Assembly (NCBI GenBank): GCA_900316855.1
Contig: ONEK01000002.1
Coordinates: forward strand, 109,788-169,930
Source: an uncultured Lachnospiraceae bacterium
GTDB lineage: Bacteria > Bacillota > Clostridia > Lachnospirales > Lachnospiraceae
Direction of reading: 5' to 3'
DNA: 60,143 nucleotides
The notes under the pieces are model-generated. The model did no database searches, was not told the DNA's origin, and saw nothing but the letters and a program-made list of their open reading frames with translations. Made by a program: the position numbers and the translations under genes. Below, one piece after another: positions 36,298 through 46,200 of this stretch (its first letter is position 1; each line of letters opens with the position of its first letter).

Positions 36298-37752
36298 TTA
36301 CACACGGGACATCTGATCCAGGAGGGAAATTTTCGTATCATACAGCTTCTGGGACAGATCGACATAGATCTGGTGAGGGTTCACGAGCCTTCGTGACTCC
36401 TCCCAGAGAGTGTCCTGTTCCTTCAGGCAGTAATCACGGATTTCCATTGTGGGGCGGAACTGATAGACACACTCCCCGTTTTCAAACAGCGGAATCAGCA
36501 TGCTCCTTAGCGTGAACTCGCCGGGCTGAAGGATAGTCTTTTTCCACGGCTCCTGCGGATCAAACAGCAGAAGCGGCTGATCCTCCGTAAATGTTTCGTC
36601 CTCGAAGCAGATCAGGTCTGCCTTGATCTTCCCGGAATCCTTCTCATAGACCCGGTATGTCTTTTTATTGCCGGGATTCGTGATCTTTTCGGTATTTTCG
36701 GAGAGCTTGATCTTGGGCTCGAAGCTTCCGTCCGGCAGCTGAACGGCAGCCAGCTTATACACGCCGCCGAAGCTGGGGTTGTCCTTCGCAGTGATCAGAT
36801 TCGTGCCGACGCCGAAGCTGTCGATGCAGGCACCCTGATCGAACAGGGATGTGATCAGGTATTCATCCAGGTCGTTGGAGCAGGTGATCTTTGCCTGTGG
36901 ATAGCCGGCGTCATCCAGCATACGACGGGCCTTCTTCGTCAGATACGAGAGGTCGCCGGAATCAAGGCGGATGCCGATGTGGTCCAGCGGCAGTCCCTTT
37001 TCCTTCATATAATCAAAAGTCTTAATGGCGTTGGGGACGCCGCTCTTTAACGTATCATAGGTATCGACGAGAAGCGTACACGCCGTCGGGTACAGCTCGG
37101 CGTATGTTTTGAAGGCCTCCAGCTCGGACTCGAACGACATGATCCAGCTGTGCGCGTGGGTCCCCAGAACCGGTACGTCAAACAGCTCACCGGTCAGGAC
37201 ATTGGACGTGCCGGTACAGCCCGCAATGACCGCAGCCCTTGCGCCGTAGGTACCGGCGTCAGGGCCCTGTGAACGGCGCAGGCCGAATTCCATGATCGGG
37301 GCGCCCTTCGCGGCGTGGACAATCCGGGCTGCCTTCGTGGCAATCAGGGACTGATGATTGACAATGCACAGAATGGCGGTCTCAACAAGCTGCGCCTCCA
37401 TGATCGGCGCCACGACCTTCACAAGAGGCTCCCGGGGAAAAATAAGACTTCCCTCCGGCATGCAGTAGACGCTTCCGTGAAACTTGAAATTCGCCAGATA
37501 GGTCAGGAAATCCTCGTCAAATATCCTGCAGCTTCTCAGATAGTCGATATCCTGCTGCGAGAAGTGAAGCTCCTTAATATATTTCACCAGCTGCTCGACG
37601 CCGCACATGATGGAATATCCGCCGCCCCAGGGGTTATTGCGGAAAAAGGCATCGAATACGACGGTCTTGTTTGCGTCGTGATGCTTGTAATATCCCTGCA
37701 TCATCGTCAGCTCATAGAAATCCGTGAGCAGGGTAAGGTTCTGTCTGTCCAT
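36298..37752 (-). CDS. pncB: Nicotinate phosphoribosyltransferase
   Basis: Makes nicotinate mononucleotide from nicotinate, PRPP and ATP in NAD salvage. LLTDFYELTMMQGYY at the N-terminus, the EFGLRRSQGPDAG catalytic block and the IRLDSGDLSYL region are hallmarks. ATG 37752 has a near-perfect AGGAGG upstream (484 aa); a start 11 codons earlier at 37785 is less likely. It is monocistronic and closed by the bidirectional terminator. Confidence 0.95.
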   Translation of the reverse strand: MDRQNLTLLTDFYELTMMQGYYKHHDANKTVVFDAFFRNNPWGGGYSIMCGVEQLVKYIKELHFSQQDIDYLRSCRIFDEDFLTYLANFKFHGSVYCMPEGSLIFPREPLVKVVAPIMEAQLVETAILCIVNHQSLIATKAARIVHAAKGAPIMEFGLRRSQGPDAGTYGARAAVIAGCTGTSNVLTGELFDVPVLGTHAHSWIMSFESELEAFKTYAELYPTACTLLVDTYDTLKSGVPNAIKTFDYMKEKGLPLDHIGIRLDSGDLSYLTKKARRMLDDAGYPQAKITCSNDLDEYLITSLFDQGACIDSFGVGTNLITAKDNPSFGGVYKLAAVQLPDGSFEPKIKLSENTEKITNPGNKKTYRVYEKDSGKIKADLICFEDETFTEDQPLLLFDPQEPWKKTILQPGEFTLRSMLIPLFENGECVYQFRPTMEIRDYCLKEQDTLWEESRRLVNPHQIYVDLSQKLYDTKISLLDQMSRV

Positions 37753-37858
37753 AAGTTCCTCCTGTAGTTCACTTTCCGGTGTCAAGACACCTCTGCTTCC
37801 GCCCTATCATACTACGAGTCCGCGCACAGGGCAAAGACTCCACATAAAATCAGAATTC

Positions 37859-37887
37859 TTGACGCCGCAATTGCGAGACTCTATAAT
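37859..37887 (+). promoter_or_regulatory. Promoter for ileS
   Basis: TTGACG (37859-37864), a 17-nt spacer and a perfect TATAAT (37882-37887). Predicted start near 37894, giving an untranslated leader of about 150 nt. Confidence 0.82.
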
Positions 37888-37990
37888 TTTTGATTAAGTG
37901 TCGTGAAACACCACGAAAATGCGAATTGTGGACGGGATTGTGGGAGCTGCGAAGCAGCGAAACAATCCGGACTCACTTTTGACACCTTAA
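37882..37990 (+). repeat. Promoter-leader repeat, copy B (leader of ileS)
   Basis: The leader starts with TTAAGTGTC (37894-37902), which can pair with GACACCTTAA (37981-37990) as a closing helix with one bulge. Inside, GGATTGT/ACAATCC and GCTGC/GCAGC form a two-part hairpin with a GAA loop (37935-37968). Shared with copy A are the -10 box followed by TTGATTA, the block beginning AATGCGAATTG (37918), and ACACCTT at the end. A second stem (CGCAG...CTGCG) lies just before the ileS ribosome site. No T-box signature is present. Confidence 0.65.
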
Positions 37991-38046
37991 TTAATAAACA
38001 CATGAAAGGCGCAGACTGACGAGAAAGGCCTGCGAAGGTGAAGGAA

Positions 38047-41000
38047 ATGTACAGAAAAGTCAGCACGGACCTCAATATGGTGGAGCGCGAGGCGCAGACT
38101 GCCGCGTTCTGGGAACAGAACCGGATCTTTGAGAAGAGCGTGGAGGAGAATGAGGGCCATCCGATTTACATGTTTTACGACGGACCGCCTACCGCCAACG
38201 GCAAACCGCACATCGGTCATGTCGAAACCCGTGTCATCAAGGACATGATTCCCCGCTACCATACCATGAAGGGAGAACAGGTTCCCAGAAAGGCCGGCTG
38301 GGATACCCACGGTCTTCCGGTGGAAATTGAAGTACAGAAACAGATCGGCATTGACAACAAGGAACAGATCGAGGAGTACGGTGTCGAGCCCTTCATTAAG
38401 AAGTGCAAGGAATCTGTATGGAAATACAAGGGCATGTGGGAGCAGTTTTCCCGCAAGGTCGGTTTCTGGGCCGATATGGAGCACCCCTATGTAACCTATT
38501 ATGATGACTATATTGAATCCGAGTGGTGGGCACTGAAGGAGATCTGGAAGAAGGGTCTCCTGTACAAGGGCTTCAAGGTCGTACCCTACTGCCCTCACTG
38601 CGGCACGCCCCTTTCTTCCCATGAGGTGGCACAGGGCTATAAGACGCTGAAGGACCGCACCGCGGTTGTCCGCTTCAAGGCAAGCGGCGAGGATGCTTAT
38701 TTCCTCGCCTGGACGACCACGCCCTGGACACTGCCCTCCAATATCGCGCTCTGCGTTAACCCTGAGGACGAATACGAAAAGGTAAAGTGCATCGACGGCT
38801 ATGTTTATTACATTGCCTCTGCCCTTGCCGACAAGGTACTCGGACCGCTTGCGGCGGACAAGGAGAAGAATCCGGAAGGAAAGCCCGCATATGAGGTTCT
38901 CGAGACCTGTAAGGGCAAAGACCTGGAATATAAGGAATATGAGCCGCTCTATGACTGCGCGAAACAGGCGGCAGACCGTCAGCACAAGAAGGCGTTCTTT
39001 GTCTACGCGGACGATTATGTAACCATGACGGATGGTACCGGTATCGTTCATATCGCTCCCGCCTTCGGTGAAGATGATGCACGTGTCGGTCGCAAATACG
39101 ATGCTCCTTTTGTCCAGATGGTGGACAGTGAAGGAAGGATGAAGCCTGAGACGGGCAGGTTTGCGGGAATGAGGTGCAAACCCACGCAGAAGGAAATCGA
39201 CGCAGGCGCCGTTTCGTGTGATCCCGAGGTGCTGAAGGATCTGGATGAGCGGGGGATTCTCTTCTCCGCGCCCAAGGTGGAGCATGACTATCCGCACTGC
39301 TGGAGATGTGATACTCCCCTCATTTACTATGCGAGAGAGTCCTGGTTCATCCGCATGACAGCGGTGCGGGATGACCTTGTCCGCAACAATAAGGAAATCA
39401 ACTGGGTACCTGCCTCCATGGGAGAGGGCAGGTTCGGAAACTGGCTGGAAAATATCCAGGACTGGGCCCTGTCCCGCAACCGCTACTGGGGCACCCCTCT
39501 GCCTGTCTGGGAATGCCCGGACTGCGGCAGACAGATCTGCATCGGCTCCCGGAAGGAAATGGCGGAGCTCTCCGGAAACCCGGCAAACGGGAACATCGAG
39601 CTGCACAAGCCCTATGTGGACCAGGTGACGATCCAGTGCCCGGACTGCGGCGGCACCATGAAACGTGTCCCGGAGGTCATTGACTGCTGGTTTGATTCCG
39701 GAGCCTGCCCTTACGCGGAGCTGCATTATCCTTTTGAAAACAAGGAACTGTTCGAGAAGCAGTTCCCTGCTTCCTTTATCTCCGAGGCGGTAGACCAGAC
39801 CCGCGGCTGGTTCTATTCGCTGCATGCGGAGGCAACGCTCCTGTTCAATCGCCCTGCGTTCAAAAACGTCATCGTCATGGGCCTTGTCCTCGATGAGAAC
39901 GGGGACAAGATGAGCAAATCCAAGGGCAACGCGGTTGACCCGATGGACGCGCTGAACACATATGGAGCGGACGCAATCCGCTGGTATTTCTATACGAACT
40001 CCGCCCCCTGGCTGCCGAAGAAATTCTCCGGTGCCGCCGTGCAGGAGGGCCAGCGCAAATTCCTCGGCACCCTGTGGAACACCTATGCGTTCTATACGTT
40101 GTACGCGGACATTGATTCGTTCGATCCGACGAAGTACACACTGGATTATGACAAGCTGTCCGTCATGGATAAGTGGCTGCTGTCCAAAATGAATTCCATG
40201 ATCCGCGATACAGATGCCAGTCTTGCTGCGTATAAGATTCCGGAGGCGGCCGCCGTCCTGGAGGATTTTGTCGATGACATGTCAAACTGGTATGTCAGAA
40301 GAGGACGTGAACGGTTCTGGGCGAAGGGAATGGAACAGGACAAGATCAACGCTTACGAGACCCTGTATACAGCCCTGAAGAACGTATGCCTTTGCGCGGC
40401 CCCCATGATTCCGTTCATGACCGAGGACATCTATCAGAATATCGTGCGCACTGTCGAAAAGGACGCGCCCGAGAGCATTCACCTGTGCGGATATCCCACA
40501 GCGGATGAATCCCGCATCGACAGGGACCTTGAGAGCAATATGGAAGAGGTCCTGAAGGTTGTCGTGATGGGCCGCGCCGCAAGGAATGCTTCCAATATCA
40601 AGAACCGCCAGCCGGTTGCGAAGATGTACGTAAAGGCGCCGCACCAGCTGGATGATTTCTATGTGGAAATCATTGAGGATGAGCTGAATGTAAAGGACGT
40701 GGAGTTTACGAACGACGTCCGTGCTTTTACCACATATACCTTCAAGCCGCAGCTGCGCACGGTCGGACCGAAATATGGCAAACATCTCGGCTTTATCCGG
40801 AAGGCACTGACGGAGCTGGATGGCAACGAAGCCATGGACCGGCTGAACGAGGGACAGAATCTTCACCTTGCGGATGGAGAGTCAGATATTGAACTGACGA
40901 AGGATGACCTTCTGATTGATATGACCCAGAAACCCGGCTTCCTTTCCCAGGAGGACGGACTCGGAGAGAACTCGACCACGGTTGTGATCGATACGAATCT

Positions 41001-41268
41001 CACACCGGAGCTCATCGAGGAGGGCCAGGTTGCGGAGATGATCAGCAAGATCCAGACCATGAGGAAGGACTCCGGCTTTGAGGTTATGGACCGTATCCGC
41101 CTGTCACTGTCCGGGAACGATACGCTCTACCGTGTGGCAAAGAAAAACGAGCAGGCGATCGTAACCAAGGTTCTTACAGATACAATTGAGCATGACGCTT
41201 CGCTTTCCAATGAGCGCGAGTGGAACATCAACGGCGATAAGGTAACGATCGGCGTTGAGAAACAATAG
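38047..41268 (+). CDS. ileS: Isoleucine--tRNA ligase, IleS2-like
   Basis: Charges tRNA-Ile; class I synthetase with editing domain. The HIGH motif is PHIGH (about residue 57) and KMSKS is DKMSKSKGN (about 620). The region GEQVPRKAGWDTHGLPVEIE and the 1073-aa length fit the eukaryote-like type 2 (IleS2) enzymes rather than the shorter type 1. ATG 38047 is preferred because AAGGTG lies 5 nt upstream; GTG 38038 is possible. The leader contains a structured repeat. glgP follows 45 bp later. Confidence 0.95.
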   Translation: MYRKVSTDLNMVEREAQTAAFWEQNRIFEKSVEENEGHPIYMFYDGPPTANGKPHIGHVETRVIKDMIPRYHTMKGEQVPRKAGWDTHGLPVEIEVQKQIGIDNKEQIEEYGVEPFIKKCKESVWKYKGMWEQFSRKVGFWADMEHPYVTYYDDYIESEWWALKEIWKKGLLYKGFKVVPYCPHCGTPLSSHEVAQGYKTLKDRTAVVRFKASGEDAYFLAWTTTPWTLPSNIALCVNPEDEYEKVKCIDGYVYYIASALADKVLGPLAADKEKNPEGKPAYEVLETCKGKDLEYKEYEPLYDCAKQAADRQHKKAFFVYADDYVTMTDGTGIVHIAPAFGEDDARVGRKYDAPFVQMVDSEGRMKPETGRFAGMRCKPTQKEIDAGAVSCDPEVLKDLDERGILFSAPKVEHDYPHCWRCDTPLIYYARESWFIRMTAVRDDLVRNNKEINWVPASMGEGRFGNWLENIQDWALSRNRYWGTPLPVWECPDCGRQICIGSRKEMAELSGNPANGNIELHKPYVDQVTIQCPDCGGTMKRVPEVIDCWFDSGACPYAELHYPFENKELFEKQFPASFISEAVDQTRGWFYSLHAEATLLFNRPAFKNVIVMGLVLDENGDKMSKSKGNAVDPMDALNTYGADAIRWYFYTNSAPWLPKKFSGAAVQEGQRKFLGTLWNTYAFYTLYADIDSFDPTKYTLDYDKLSVMDKWLLSKMNSMIRDTDASLAAYKIPEAAAVLEDFVDDMSNWYVRRGRERFWAKGMEQDKINAYETLYTALKNVCLCAAPMIPFMTEDIYQNIVRTVEKDAPESIHLCGYPTADESRIDRDLESNMEEVLKVVVMGRAARNASNIKNRQPVAKMYVKAPHQLDDFYVEIIEDELNVKDVEFTNDVRAFTTYTFKPQLRTVGPKYGKHLGFIRKALTELDGNEAMDRLNEGQNLHLADGESDIELTKDDLLIDMTQKPGFLSQEDGLGENSTTVVIDTNLTPELIEEGQVAEMISKIQTMRKDSGFEVMDRIRLSLSGNDTLYRVAKKNEQAIVTKVLTDTIEHDASLSNEREWNINGDKVTIGVEKQ

Positions 41269-41313
41269 ACATCAGGCAGGGCAATGCAGCATCCTTCGAA
41301 GGGAGGGGAGATC

Positions 41314-43818
41314 ATGGTTAAGAAGTCACAGATCAGTTTTGACAAGGAACTCTTCAAGCGCAGTGTGGAATACAACGTCCGCACGATGTACCGCAGGGAC
41401 ATGGAAGACGCAACGGAACAGCAGGTGTTCCAGGCGGCTTCCTATGCCCTGAAGGATCAGATCATCGACGCCTGGATGCGCACACAGAAGGAGTTTGACG
41501 AGCAGAACCCCAAGACTCTGTACTATATGTCCATGGAGTTCCTCATGGGCAGGGCCTTCGGAAATGACGCGATCAATCTCGGCGCCTATGACAAGATCGC
41601 CGAAGCACTGAACGAGATGGGTTTTGATGTCAACAAAATCGAGGATGAGGAGCCGGACCCCGCACTGGGCAACGGCGGCCTTGGAAGGCTTGCTGCCTGC
41701 TTCCTGGACTCGCTCGCGACACTGAACTATCCCGCCTATGGATGCGGAATCCGGTACCGCTACGGAATGTTCAGGCAGCAGATCCGTGACGGCTATCAGG
41801 TGGAGGTTCCCGATAACTGGCTGGAAAACGGGGATCCTTTTGAGCTCCGGCGTCCGGAATATACCCAGGAGGTGCATTTCGGCGGCTATGTCACGAGCTA
41901 TCAGAAGGACGGGCGGACGTTCTTCCGTCAGGAGGGCTACCAGGCCGTCAGGGCGATTCCTTACGATATGCCGGTGATCGGCTACGGCAACAGTTTTGTG
42001 GATACGCTGCGCATCTGGGATGCCGAGCCGGTACAGAGCTTCCATCTGGATTCCTTTGACAAGGGCGACTACCAGAAGGCGGTTGAGGAGGAGAACCTTG
42101 CGAGAACGATCTGCGAGGTCCTGTATCCGAAGGATGATCACATCCAGGGCAAGGAGCTGAGGCTGAAGCAGCAGTATTTCTTTGTTTCCGCCTCCGTTCA
42201 GCTGGCACTGAAGAAGTACCTGTCCAGGAATAAGGACCTGAACAGGCTTTATGAGAAGGTTGTTTTCCAGATGAATGACACACACCCGACCCTGACGGTG
42301 CCGGAGCTGATGCGCCTTCTCATGGATGAATACGGACTGGGCTGGGACGAGGCATGGAACGTCGTCCGGAAGAGCTGTGCCTATACGAATCACACCATCA
42401 TGGCGGAGGCACTGGAGAAGTGGCCGATCGAGCTGTTCTCCCGTCTCCTGCCCCGCATCTACCAGATCGTGGAGGAAATCAACCGGCGCTTCGAAATTGC
42501 TATTCATCAGAAATATGACGGCACCGGCGTGGACGTCAATGAGAAGATCCGCAAAATGGCAGTGATCTATGACGGACAGGTCCGGATGGCAAACATGGCC
42601 ATTGTCGCAGGCTTCTCTGTTAACGGTGTTGCGCGTCTCCATACCGAAATCCTGAAGAATGAATCGCTTCATGATTTTTATGAAATGTTCCCGGAGAAGT
42701 TCAACAACAAGACGAACGGCATCACGCAGAGACGGTTCCTGCTGCACGCCAACCCGCTGCTTGCCGGCTGGATCACGGACAAAATCGGGGATGACTGGAT
42801 CACGGATCTGTCCCACATCAGCGAGCTGAAGGCTTATGTCAAGGATCCGCAGTCCCAGAAGGAATTCATGCAGATCAAGTACAAGAACAAGGTCCGGCTT
42901 GCGCAGTACATCCAGGAACACAATGGCATAGCGGTGGATCCCCGTTCCATCTTCGACGTACAGATCAAGCGCCTGCACGAGTACAAGCGTCAGCTCCTCA
43001 ACATCCTGCATGTGATGTATATCTACAACGAGCTGAAGAAGAACCCGGACATGGAATATCCCAAGCACACGTTCATCTTCGGCGCCAAGGCGGCAGCGGG
43101 TTATAGGAACGCGAAGCTGACCATCAAGCTCATCAACAATGTTGCGGATGTGATCAATAACGATCCTGCCATCCGGGACAAGATCAAGGTGGTCTTCATT
43201 GAGGACTACCGGGTATCAAACGCGGAGACAATCATTGCCGCGGCGGATATTTCCGAGCAGATTTCCACGGCGTCCAAGGAAGCCTCCGGAACAGGCTGCA
43301 TGAAGCTGATGCTGAACGGTGCGGTGACGATCGGCACCATGGATGGAGCCAATGTGGAAATGGCTGAGGAAATGGGCAGGGACAACATGTTCATCTTCGG
43401 GCTTTCCTCGGAGGAAGTTATCCACTACGAGAACCACGGCGGATACAATTCCTATGATATTTTCAACAATGACCAGAATGTCCGGGAGGTGCTGGTTCAG
43501 CTTGTGAACGGGACCTATTCCCACGACAATCCCGAGTTGTTCCGCCCGCTGTATGATTCCCTGCTCAAGGGCAGCGGGAATACTCCTGCCGACTGCTACT
43601 TCATCCTGAAGGATTTTGAGTCCTACGCGGACGCGCAGAGGAGGATCGTCAAGGCTTATCAGAACCCGAAAAAGTGGGCGGAGATGGCAATGATCAATAC
43701 CGCTTCCTCCGGCAAGTTCTCGTCGGACCGCACCATCGAGGAATACGTACAGGATATCTGGCATCTCGACAAGGTGGAGCTTCCGGCGGTTAAGAAATCC
43801 CGCACGCGGAAGAAATGA
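41314..43818 (+). CDS. glgP: Glycogen/maltodextrin phosphorylase
   Basis: Releases glucose 1-phosphate from alpha-1,4-glucans. MEFLMGRAFGND, EEPDPALGNGGLGRLAACF and the PLP-lysine block GTGCMKLMLNGAVTIGT (about residue 665) are diagnostic; the usual Asn before MK is Cys here. Length is 834 aa from ATG 41314, chosen because AAGGGAGGGGAG lies just upstream; ATG 41284 would add ten residues. It follows ileS closely and could share its transcript. Confidence 0.95.
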   Translation: MVKKSQISFDKELFKRSVEYNVRTMYRRDMEDATEQQVFQAASYALKDQIIDAWMRTQKEFDEQNPKTLYYMSMEFLMGRAFGNDAINLGAYDKIAEALNEMGFDVNKIEDEEPDPALGNGGLGRLAACFLDSLATLNYPAYGCGIRYRYGMFRQQIRDGYQVEVPDNWLENGDPFELRRPEYTQEVHFGGYVTSYQKDGRTFFRQEGYQAVRAIPYDMPVIGYGNSFVDTLRIWDAEPVQSFHLDSFDKGDYQKAVEEENLARTICEVLYPKDDHIQGKELRLKQQYFFVSASVQLALKKYLSRNKDLNRLYEKVVFQMNDTHPTLTVPELMRLLMDEYGLGWDEAWNVVRKSCAYTNHTIMAEALEKWPIELFSRLLPRIYQIVEEINRRFEIAIHQKYDGTGVDVNEKIRKMAVIYDGQVRMANMAIVAGFSVNGVARLHTEILKNESLHDFYEMFPEKFNNKTNGITQRRFLLHANPLLAGWITDKIGDDWITDLSHISELKAYVKDPQSQKEFMQIKYKNKVRLAQYIQEHNGIAVDPRSIFDVQIKRLHEYKRQLLNILHVMYIYNELKKNPDMEYPKHTFIFGAKAAAGYRNAKLTIKLINNVADVINNDPAIRDKIKVVFIEDYRVSNAETIIAAADISEQISTASKEASGTGCMKLMLNGAVTIGTMDGANVEMAEEMGRDNMFIFGLSSEEVIHYENHGGYNSYDIFNNDQNVREVLVQLVNGTYSHDNPELFRPLYDSLLKGSGNTPADCYFILKDFESYADAQRRIVKAYQNPKKWAEMAMINTASSGKFSSDRTIEEYVQDIWHLDKVELPAVKKSRTRKK

Positions 43819-43899
43819 CGCCGTCAGATACAGTTTTTTTATCAGTACTTTGAAGCAGGAGGGCTTGTGCTCCCTGCGGGCAAAACGGAGGAGACGACA

Positions 43900-46182
43900 A
43901 TGGTCAGTTTATCCAAAGGCGGATATTATCTGGGGGATGGCAGATTCATCGAAGACAACGGGGAAGCTGCCGCACGTCTTGCAGCGGAGGGGCTCAGCTT
44001 ATCCGCGAAGGAAGCCAGGAATCTTACAATGGCATGGCAGATTCTGTCTGCGCATAACACCTCGGGCAATGAGGAAAATCTTCAGATCCGGTTCGATGAG
44101 CTGACTTCGCACGATATCACTTACGTCGGAATTATCCAGACGGCACGTGCGTCCGGCTTAACACGTTTCCCCATTCCCTATGTTCTGACCAACTGCCACA
44201 ATTCCCTCTGCGCGGTTGGCGGGACCATTAACGAGGATGACCACATGTTCGGACTTTCCGCCGCGAAGAAGTACGGCGGAACCTATGTGCCGCCGCATCT
44301 TGCGGTGATTCACCAGTATGCAAGGGAAATGCTGGCAGGCTGCGGGAAAATGATCCTCGGTTCGGATTCCCATACGAGATACGGAGCACTGGGAACCATG
44401 GCGATGGGCGAGGGCGGACCGGAGCTGGTCAAGCAGCTCCTGGGCCAGACCTATGATATCCATCGTCCGGAGGTCATTGCCGTTAACCTGACGGGTGCAC
44501 CCCGCCGCGGAGTGGGCCCTCATGATGTGAATATTGCGCTGATTGGCGCGGTTTTTGCTTCCGGCTTTGTGAAGAACAAGGTTCTGGAATTCGTTGGCCC
44601 CGGCATCCGGAATCTTTCCGAGGATTACAGGATCGGCATTGACGTGATGACGACGGAAACTACCTGCCTGTCCTCCATCTGGGAGACCGACAGAACCACG
44701 AAGGAATGGCTTGCCCTCCACGGCAGGGAGCAGGATTTCCGCGAGCTGAAGCCGGGCAGGGGCGCGTACTATGACGGTGTTGTCAATATTGATCTCTCAA
44801 CGGTTGAGCCGATGATCGCCATGCCGTTCCATCCCTCCATGGCCTACACCATAGACGAGGTAAACCACAACCTGAAGGACATCCTGCACGGGGTGGAAGA
44901 GAGGGCGAAGGTCTCGTTCGGCGAGAGTGTACAGTGTCATCTCGGGGACAAGATTGTCGACGGCAGATTCCACATTGATCAGGGAATCATTGCCGGCTGT
45001 GCCGGCGGAGGCTTTGAAAATATCTGCGAGGCGGCAGGCATTCTGGACGGGGCAAATATCGGAAACGGGAAATTCTCGCTGTCCGTATATCCCGCGTCCC
45101 AGCCGATTTATTATGAGCTGATCCGCAACGGAGCTGCGGAGAAACTGATGGATGCTGGAGCGATCCTCAAGACCGCATTCTGCGGCCCCTGCTTCGGTGC
45201 CGGGGACACACCTGCCAACAACGCGTTCAGCATCCGTCACTCAACGAGAAACTTCCCGAACCGTGAGGGCTCGAAGCCGCAGAAGGGTCAGATTTCCTAT
45301 GTTGCGCTCATGGACGCGCGCTCCATCGCGGCAACCGCGGCAAATCAGGGCGTGCTGACGCCGGCAACCGATGTGGACCGGGATATTCCGACCTACAGTT
45401 ATCGTTTTGATTCCGGCATCTATGAGAAGCGCGTCTTCGATTCACACGGCGCGGCGGATCCGGATGCGGAGCTGCAGCTGGGTCCCAACATTAAGGACTG
45501 GCCCGAAATGCTGCCCCTTCCGCAGAACCTTATCCTGAAGGTGGCTGCGGAAATTCACGATCCGGTTACGACTACGGACGAGCTGATCCCCTCGGGAGAA
45601 ACCTCCTCGTACCGCTCGAACCCGGAGGGACTTTCCGAGTTCACACTCTCCAGAAAAGCGCCCGATTACGTGGGCATTGCGAAGGAAGTCCGCGGGGCGG
45701 AGCAGGCACTCGTCGGCGGAGGCTGTGCCGGTGAGGCACTGCCGGAGCTTCGGGACGTCATGCACACAATAAAGGCACAGTTCCCGGAGGTGAATCACTC
45801 CAACTTCGGCGTCGGCACAACCATTTTTGCCGTCAAGCCCGGAGACGGCTCCGCCAGGGAGCAGGCGGCGTCCTGCCAGAAGGTTCTGGGAGGATGGGCC
45901 AACATCGCCAACGAATACGCGACGAAGCGCTACCGCAGTAACCTGATTAACTGGGGCATGCTGCCGTTTATTATCCCGAAGGGCGATCTGCCTTTTGCGA
46001 AGCTGGATTACCTGTTCTTCCCGGGAATCCGGACGGCAGTGGAGCAGAAGCAGGAACAGATCACAGGCTATGCCGTGAAGAACGGTTCCCTGCACTCCTT
46101 CACAGTGACGCTGGGAGACCTGACGGATGAGGAGAGAGAGATCATCCTTGACGGGTGCCTTATCAATTACAACCGCAGATAA
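43900..46182 (+). CDS. Aconitase-family hydratase, YbhJ-like
   Basis: Member of the aconitase/isopropylmalate-isomerase superfamily, similar in length (760 aa) to E. coli YbhJ. Visible are VLTNCHNSLCAVGG, GSDSHTRYGALGTMAMGEGG (about residue 150), the cysteines of AGCAGGGFENIC and FCGPCFGAGD that may hold an iron-sulfur cluster, and a C-terminal swivel-like domain ending LTDEEREIILDGCLINY. Substrate is unknown. ATG 43900 is preceded by GGAGGA. It stands between glgP and the convergent pyrC and has no obvious partner gene. It should not be named aconitase without further evidence. Confidence 0.82.
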   Translation: MVSLSKGGYYLGDGRFIEDNGEAAARLAAEGLSLSAKEARNLTMAWQILSAHNTSGNEENLQIRFDELTSHDITYVGIIQTARASGLTRFPIPYVLTNCHNSLCAVGGTINEDDHMFGLSAAKKYGGTYVPPHLAVIHQYAREMLAGCGKMILGSDSHTRYGALGTMAMGEGGPELVKQLLGQTYDIHRPEVIAVNLTGAPRRGVGPHDVNIALIGAVFASGFVKNKVLEFVGPGIRNLSEDYRIGIDVMTTETTCLSSIWETDRTTKEWLALHGREQDFRELKPGRGAYYDGVVNIDLSTVEPMIAMPFHPSMAYTIDEVNHNLKDILHGVEERAKVSFGESVQCHLGDKIVDGRFHIDQGIIAGCAGGGFENICEAAGILDGANIGNGKFSLSVYPASQPIYYELIRNGAAEKLMDAGAILKTAFCGPCFGAGDTPANNAFSIRHSTRNFPNREGSKPQKGQISYVALMDARSIAATAANQGVLTPATDVDRDIPTYSYRFDSGIYEKRVFDSHGAADPDAELQLGPNIKDWPEMLPLPQNLILKVAAEIHDPVTTTDELIPSGETSSYRSNPEGLSEFTLSRKAPDYVGIAKEVRGAEQALVGGGCAGEALPELRDVMHTIKAQFPEVNHSNFGVGTTIFAVKPGDGSAREQAASCQKVLGGWANIANEYATKRYRSNLINWGMLPFIIPKGDLPFAKLDYLFFPGIRTAVEQKQEQITGYAVKNGSLHSFTVTLGDLTDEEREIILDGCLINYNRR

Positions 46183-46200
46183 GACGCTTTGATTCCGGCG

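Noticed and set aside
37753..38046. T-box leader for ileS
   Set aside because: No TGGNACCGCG-type T-box sequence and no terminator before ileS; a different structured repeat is there.
41326..43068. 580-codon open frame antisense to glgP; similar long ones antisense to ileS (37987-39825), the Na/Pi gene (34225-35616) and pseC (2690-4066)
   Set aside because: They lie fully opposite well-recognised genes, have no family motifs and follow from GC-rich codon use.
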